Shown: positions 5,301 through 8,460 of the stretch, piece by piece
Numbering within the stretch: position 1 is the first letter of the stretch
Layout of the letters: each line of letters opens with the position of its first letter
NCBI GenBank assembly: GCA_046154695.1
Contig: JBJXFI010000106.1
Span: 1 to 8,460 of the forward strand
Source: DALYLB01 sp046154695
GTDB taxonomy: Bacteria > Acidobacteriota > Blastocatellia > RBC074
DNA: 8,460 bases
Direction of reading: 5' to 3'
Notes under the pieces: generated by a model
Seen by the model: the letters and a program-made list of their open reading frames with translations, nothing else
What the model was told of the DNA's origin: nothing
Databases searched by the model: none
Translations under genes and position numbers: made by a program

Positions 5301-8064
5301 CGGGTCCTCGCTGATCTATTCGACCTATCTCGGCGGGAATCGCACGGATATCGGCAACGCCGTCGCGGTGGATGGAGCGGGCAGCGCCTACATCACCGGC
5401 TCGACGGCCTCGCCCAATTTCCCGCTGCAAAGCGCCCTGCAGACGGCGTATGGCGGGGGGGATCTGGACGCCTTTGCGGTGAAGGTCAATCCGGCGGGCA
5501 GCGCCCTGATCTTTTCGACCTATCTGGGCGGCAGTCTGGCGGAGGTCGGAAACTCGATCGCGGTCGATCCGTTCGGCAACAGTTATCTCACCGGGTTGAC
5601 GGCGTCGCTCAACTTCCCGGTCGTGAATCCGATTCAGCCGGACAATCGCGGCGGGACGGACGCCTTCATCACGAAATTCAATCAGACGGGGTCGGCGCTG
5701 ATCTATTCGACCTATCTGGGAGGCTCGAACGACGACCGCGGATCGGGCCTTGCGGTCGACAACGCGGGAACGGCCTATGTGACGGGGGCGACGGCGTCGG
5801 CCAATTTCAATATCCAGTTTCCGCTGCTGGCCTATGGAGGCGGCTCGGATGTGTTCGTCGCGAAGATCCTGTCGGAGCCCTCCTTGTCGGTGAGTCCATC
5901 GACGCTGGAGTTGCAGGCGGGAACGACGGGAACGTTGAGCGTGACGCTCAGCGCGCCGCTCGCGCAGGCGGTGACGCTCGCGCTGAGTTCGTCGAATCCG
6001 GCGGTGGCGGCCGTTCCGCCGGGCGTGACGATTCCCGCCGGCGCGGTGACGGCCGATTTCGCGGTGACGGGGGCGGGGCAGGGTGGTCCGGTGACGATCA
6101 CGGCCGCGCTGCCGCAGGCGCAGGGCGGCGCGACGGCGACGGCGACGATCCTCGTCGCCCAGACGAACCGGCTGCTGCAGGCGCCCTCGCAGGCTGTCGC
6201 GGCCGGGGGCCTGCTGACGCTGCCGATCGAGCTGGTCTCGCAGGGGAATGAGAACCGGCTGGCCTTCAGCCTGCAGCTCGATACGTCGCTGTTGCTCAAT
6301 CCGCAGTTCACGCTCGGCGCGGACGCGACGAGCGCCACGCTGACGACCAATCTCAGCCAGGCGGCGCAGGGGCGGATCGGCATTCTCGTTCAACTGCCGC
6401 CGGGGCAGACCTTCACGGCCGGGACGCGCCAGGCGCTGGTGCTGAGCGTGGTGGTGATCTCGGGTGCCAACGCGACGACGACGTCGATCACATTCACCGA
6501 TTCGCCGACGGTGCGCCGGGTCGCCGATGCGAGCGGCAACAGCCTCTCGACCAACTACACGCCGGCCACGATCACGATCGCCTCCGGCTATGAGGGGGAC
6601 GTCTCGCCGCGGCCGAACGGGAATAATGGTGCGGTGACGATCGCCGACTGGGTGCAGACGGGGCGATTCGCCGCGGGCTTCGACACGGCGGCGGTCGGCA
6701 GCGAATTCCAGCGGGCCGACACGGCGCCGCGCGCGACCTTTGGCAACGGGGCCATCACGATCTCCGATTGGGTGCAGACGGGGCGGTACGCGGCCGGCCT
6801 CGATCCAATCGTCGCCGCCGCCGGCCCGGCGGGTCCGGTGGCGAGCCTGATGCGGACGCGCGATTGCGCCGGCTGCGCGCCGTTTTCGTTCACGGAACGG
6901 CCAGCGGTCTTCGAGCCGCAGCAGACGCGCGCCGTTCGCGTGGTCGGCGCCAATGTCCAGCGCGGGCAGCAGGTCGTCGTCAATATCGAGCTCGATTCCC
7001 TCGGCAATGAAAATGCGATCGGGTTCAGTCTGAGCTATGAGGCCGCCCAGCTCAGTTTCGTCAGCGCGGCGGCAGGCGCCGACGCAGCCGCGGTGGCGCT
7101 CAACGTCAACAGCAATCAGGCCGGCCAGGGGCGGGTCGGGATGGCGATCGCATTGCCCGCGAACCAGAGTTTCGCGGCGGGAACCCGGCGGATCATCGCC
7201 GTGACCTTCCTGGCGCCCGCCAACGGCACGGCCAACGCGATTCCCATCGCGATCGCCGACCAGCCCATCGCCCGCGAAGTCGCGAACATCGGCGCTGAGG
7301 TGCTGACGACCACCTGGACGAACGGCAGCGTAGCCATTCCGCGGCCGGTCGCGAACGTATCGGCGGCAAGCTTTCTCGGCGCGGAGCTGGCGAGCGAACA
7401 GATCGTCGCCGCCTTCGGGACCGGGCTCGCGACGACCACGCAGGTCGCCACGGTGGTTCCCCTGCCGACGAGCATCGCCGGTACGACCGTCAGCGTGCGC
7501 GACAGTCAGGGCGCGAGCCGCCTCGCGCCGCTCTTCTTCATCGCGCCCACGCAGATCAACTATCAGATCCCGCCGGGCTCGATGACCGGCGCAGCCACCG
7601 TCACCGTCACCAGCGGCGACGGGACGGTTTCGATCGGGACGATCAACCTCGCCCCGGTCGCGCCCGCGCTCTTTTCCGCGAGCGCGACCGGACAGGGAAT
7701 CGCCGCCGCCATCGCGCTTCGCGTCAAGGCCGACGGGACGCAGGTCTTCGAGCCGGTCGGCCAGTTCGACGCCCAGCAGAACCGCTTCGTCCCGATCCCG
7801 ATCGACCTCGGACCCGCCAACGAACAGGTCTTTCTCATCGCCTACGGAACCGGATTGCGCGGCCGCAGCAATCTCAGCGCCGTCAACGTCAGGATGGGGG
7901 GAACGGATTGCGAGGTCCTTTATCTTGGCTCCCAGGGCGGCTTCGTCGGGCTGGATCAGGGCAACATCCGCATCCCTCGCTCCCTCATCGGGCGCGGAGA
8001 GATCGATGTCGTCACGACCGTCGACAGCAAGTCGGCCAACACGGTCCGTGTGAGCATCAGGTAA
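2374..8064 (+). CDS. Giant secreted SBBP-repeat protein with cohesin-like, dockerin-like and Solibacter-type C-terminal domains
   Basis: A protein of 1896 residues, probably extracellular or on the cell surface, with a binding or structural rather than catalytic role (inferred). Order: signal peptide about 1-36 (hydrophobic 10-28, possible cleavage after SVGA); DUF7948-like domain about 59-273 (NFEANHGQ, SNYLIGNDSSAWRTGIPNF, LVIDPV); fourteen SBBP repeats 275-1167, each with YSTYLGG, GIAVD, GNAYVTG and DAFVAK positions; Ig-like domain about 1168-1262; cohesin-like domain about 1263-1404; dockerin-like pair 1408-1478; a CAGC motif near 1500; second cohesin-like domain about 1518-1655; TIGR03437-like end about 1661-1896 (AASFLGAEL, LFFIAPTQINYQIP, GFVGLDQGNIRIP). 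The gene stands alone, 2.4 kb long in repeats, and ends in TAA. The ATG at 2332 was rejected because it lacks a ribosome site. No LPXTG, type IX sorting or outer-membrane anchor signal was recognised. The domain names are by motif memory; the SBBP and Solibacter-type assignments are the most secure. Confidence 0.93.
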   Translation: MLFMNRQFRSIGLASFTLVLAAVLAVAFRQSPSVGASMEGRQRASGERQSEMKRAYGRLPMNFEANHGQAAEEVRYLARGHGYQVFLMDREAALLLHGREDAPVREGGPADGEERSLLRFRVEGVSPEARLSGMEELRAKSNYLIGNDSSAWRTGIPNFARVEAAAVYPGITLAWYGTQQALEYDFILGPGADPEAITMSIEGADRIEVDPNGDLVLSVGDETVYQRAPVSYQTVDGAKRAVTSRYRLKGANRIGFAVEGYDTSRQLVIDPVIDFSTFFGGIGSDEGFAIAIDAAGAAYVTGTTYSNNFNTFGPLQTINRGGKFDAFVTKISPAGTGIVYSTYLGGSAEDAGRGIAVDASGNACIAGITNSPDFNTRNPLQPAITGLTEDAFITKINADGTNLLFSTYFGGSNIDQAFGIALDAAGDIYLAGSTVSGDFRTANPFQPGNRGSSDAFVAKIKGDGSQTIYSSYLGGAGFDEAYSVAVDAFGNAYVAGQTASNDFNTVNAMQPANAGGGSDAFIAKVNAAGTALIYSSYVGGSGVDVAYGVAVDVNTNAYLTGHTFSADYPVANPLQGANAGNADAFISRINASGSGFVYSTYLGGAGGDFSRGIAVDGNAQAYIAGRTASTDFPVRNALQPASRGNLDAFVAKLSLTGSQLVYSTYLGGAEDDLAYGITVDSGGSAYVVGDARSTDFNTKNPLQAANRGGLDAFVSKFTSAGTTLSYSTYLGGSGEDLALSVALDTAGNAYITGYTSSNDFTTRSPIQPTNKGGLDAFVTKIFADASDIAFNTYFGGNGSDTGYGIAVDMSGSCYVTGATTSTNLPTRNPIQAVNRGGLDVFVAKFNALGSNIVYSTYLGGGFGDLGRGIAVDLSGNAFVAGSTFSEDFPVQGAFQGSNRGLGDAFVARINAAGSALTYCSFLGGAGTDEAAGIAIDAGGNAYVVGNTGSGDFNTRNPLQAANRGQQDIFLSKVAGNGSSLIYSTYLGGNRTDIGNAVAVDGAGSAYITGSTASPNFPLQSALQTAYGGGDLDAFAVKVNPAGSALIFSTYLGGSLAEVGNSIAVDPFGNSYLTGLTASLNFPVVNPIQPDNRGGTDAFITKFNQTGSALIYSTYLGGSNDDRGSGLAVDNAGTAYVTGATASANFNIQFPLLAYGGGSDVFVAKILSEPSLSVSPSTLELQAGTTGTLSVTLSAPLAQAVTLALSSSNPAVAAVPPGVTIPAGAVTADFAVTGAGQGGPVTITAALPQAQGGATATATILVAQTNRLLQAPSQAVAAGGLLTLPIELVSQGNENRLAFSLQLDTSLLLNPQFTLGADATSATLTTNLSQAAQGRIGILVQLPPGQTFTAGTRQALVLSVVVISGANATTTSITFTDSPTVRRVADASGNSLSTNYTPATITIASGYEGDVSPRPNGNNGAVTIADWVQTGRFAAGFDTAAVGSEFQRADTAPRATFGNGAITISDWVQTGRYAAGLDPIVAAAGPAGPVASLMRTRDCAGCAPFSFTERPAVFEPQQTRAVRVVGANVQRGQQVVVNIELDSLGNENAIGFSLSYEAAQLSFVSAAAGADAAAVALNVNSNQAGQGRVGMAIALPANQSFAAGTRRIIAVTFLAPANGTANAIPIAIADQPIAREVANIGAEVLTTTWTNGSVAIPRPVANVSAASFLGAELASEQIVAAFGTGLATTTQVATVVPLPTSIAGTTVSVRDSQGASRLAPLFFIAPTQINYQIPPGSMTGAATVTVTSGDGTVSIGTINLAPVAPALFSASATGQGIAAAIALRVKADGTQVFEPVGQFDAQQNRFVPIPIDLGPANEQVFLIAYGTGLRGRSNLSAVNVRMGGTDCEVLYLGSQGGFVGLDQGNIRIPRSLIGRGEIDVVTTVDSKSANTVRVSIR
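3196..5875 (+). repeat. Fourteen tandem SBBP repeat units (192-195 bp each)
   Basis: Units start at 3196, 3391, 3586, 3778, 3973, 4165, 4357, 4549, 4741, 4933, 5125, 5317, 5512 and 5704. Units 1, 2, 4 and 12 are 65 codons, the others 64, and the last is shortened at its end. Each starts with a form of YSTYLGG, has a conserved D about residue 19 (GIAVD), a G-rich turn near 23-28, an Asn/Asp-Phe position near 33-36 and DAFVAK near 50-55. SBBP units are taken to form blades of seven-bladed beta-propellers, so fourteen units fit two propellers. DNA is most alike at the unit starts (tattcgacctatctgg). Confidence 0.9.
6160..6585 (+). other. Cohesin-like domain 1 within the giant protein
   Basis: Residues about 1263-1404. 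It shares with domain 2 the pattern GNEN-x-x-x-FSL, then S/NQA-x-QGR-x-G, then LP-x-x-Q-x-F-x-AGTR, consistent with a duplicated beta-sandwich of cohesin type. Assignment is by motif memory and domain 1 is the weaker match. Confidence 0.5.
6595..6807 (+). other. Dockerin-like duplicated segment within the giant protein
   Basis: Residues 1408-1478 contain two related halves: GDVSPRPNGNNGAVTIADWV then QTGRFAAGFD, and ADTAPRATFGNGAITISDWV then QTGRYAAGLDP. The GNxGxxTIxDW spacing resembles the calcium-loop-plus-helix of type I dockerin repeats, although the first loop carries an insertion and lacks a full canonical set of acidic ligands. The two halves share ggtgcagacggggcg DNA exactly 120 bases apart (6651 and 6771), consistent with an internal duplication. 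Whether it binds calcium or a cohesin is unknown. Confidence 0.6.
6925..7338 (+). other. Cohesin-like domain 2 within the giant protein
   Basis: Residues about 1518-1655. VVVNIELDSLGNENAIGFSL and the following SYEAAQLSFVS match the usual cohesin opening, in which two strands pack around a conserved aliphatic core. It lies directly after the dockerin-like pair and a short linker holding the CAGC motif. Confidence 0.55.
7354..8061 (+). other. Solibacter-type C-terminal domain (TIGR03437-like)
   Basis: Residues about 1661-1896 follow the order expected for this family: AASF near the start, a FGTGLA segment, PLPTSIAGTTV, LFFIAPTQINYQIP, VAPALFSASATGQGIAAA, YGTGLRG, then GFVGLDQGNIRIPRSLIGRG and a final strand. 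The family is common at the ends of acidobacterial secreted proteins. Its function is unknown to me; a role in export or surface retention is only a guess. Confidence 0.75.
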
Positions 8065-8124
8065 GGGATGCATCTACGCCTGAAGGTAAATAGTGTTAAG
8101 TTTAGCGAATGTCTGGAGAGGTGA

Positions 8125-8210
8125 TCTCACGCGAAGACGCGAAGTCGCGAAAGAGGGGAAAAACAAGAGATTCCACCTTTCCCTTCGCGTTTTTGCGTCT
8201 TCGCGTGAGA
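8125..8210. repeat. Long imperfect palindrome downstream of the giant gene
   Basis: A perfect 16-bp arm (TCTCACGCGAAGACGC, 8125-8140) pairs with 8195-8210, and pairing continues inward imperfectly through the GCGAAG-rich part. It begins 60 bases after the giant gene's stop codon and could stop transcription from either side as a large stem-loop, but no T tract follows it. The GCGAAGACGCGAAG text resembles dispersed repeats seen in many bacterial genomes. It is unrelated to the MITE next to it. Confidence 0.75.
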
Positions 8211-8267
8211 TTCTCTTCAAAGGAGCCTTGCCTCAATAAGCTTACTGCTATTCGATCTTTCCGGATC

Positions 8268-8460
8268 GGGTGTGATTAAAAGTGGGACACAATTTCGGAA
8301 TATTGATGGACAATCGGCGCATTGTTGTGTTCCGAAGGAACACCAGACGGTAGCCGGCGGTGAAGCGAAGCGTAACCGCCGGAATTGACAGGAAAAGCCA
8401 TCGAGCCCCGGCAGGGGCGATAGAGCGTGGCGCGGTCCGGCGCCCCTGCCGGGGCGCGAG
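8268..8460 (+). mobile_element. MITE-like element, copy 2 (right part outside window)
   Basis: Starts with the same GGGTGTGATTA and keeps copy 1's layout base for base through the 17-base hairpin (8327-8343) and the 36-bp arm (8350-8385), then the 15-bp arms (8405-8419 with 8441-8455). About 12 of the first 77 bases differ from copy 1, while the 36-bp arm has one difference. The loop between the 15-bp arms differs almost completely and is 21 rather than 22 bases. The left flank is TTCCGGATC, so the matching 9-bp copy would be expected just beyond the right end. Orientation is the same as copy 1. Confidence 0.85.

Noticed and set aside
3196..5875. CRISPR-like periodicity
   Set aside because: The period is 192-195 bases, codon-aligned, and the units are protein repeats; there are no short identical repeats with unique spacers.
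3289..8073. A 1594-codon open frame on the minus strand antisense to the giant gene
   Set aside because: It is codon-aligned with the sense gene, so only the rare sense codons TTA, CTA and TCA could interrupt it; serine is nearly always TCG here. Its product is arginine-rich and mirrors the SBBP repeats. It ends at the TCA at 3289-3291. It is a shadow of codon bias.

Overview
The window is GC-rich bacterial DNA and most likely comes from an acidobacterium (Acidobacteriota, perhaps Blastocatellia or a Solibacter relative). The main evidence is the end of the large protein. It finishes in what looks like the Solibacter-type C-terminal domain (TIGR03437) and also carries a paired dockerin-like motif built around DWVQTGR, which I associate with acidobacterial secreted proteins. 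This is recognition from memory; no search was run.

Layout. Positions 1-1532 hold a minus-strand regulatory pair: an ECF sigma factor (1532 to 879) followed 17 bases later by a membrane-bound zinc-finger anti-sigma factor (861 to 1, running off the window). A perfect TATAAT box lies only 8 bases before the sigma start, so the message may be nearly leaderless. Positions 1547-2373 are non-coding. They contain a 292-bp nested palindromic element (1795-2086) with terminal inverted repeats, flanked by a perfect 9-bp direct repeat, so it looks like an intact MITE-type insertion. Positions 2374-8064 hold one plus-strand gene for a secreted protein of 1896 residues. Positions 8065-8460 hold a separate 86-bp palindrome and then a second, diverged copy of the MITE, cut by the window end.

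The giant protein has a signal peptide, a DUF7948-like N-terminal domain, fourteen SBBP repeats of 64-65 residues (enough for two seven-bladed beta-propellers), an Ig-like domain, a cohesin-like domain, a dockerin-like pair, a second cohesin-like domain and the TIGR03437-like end. It is probably an extracellular or cell-surface structural or adhesive protein; no catalytic motif was seen.

The sigma/anti-sigma pair is transcribed away from the surface-protein gene. Whether it controls that gene cannot be told from this sequence. The most notable non-coding signal is the pair of related MITE copies in the same orientation that bracket the giant gene.
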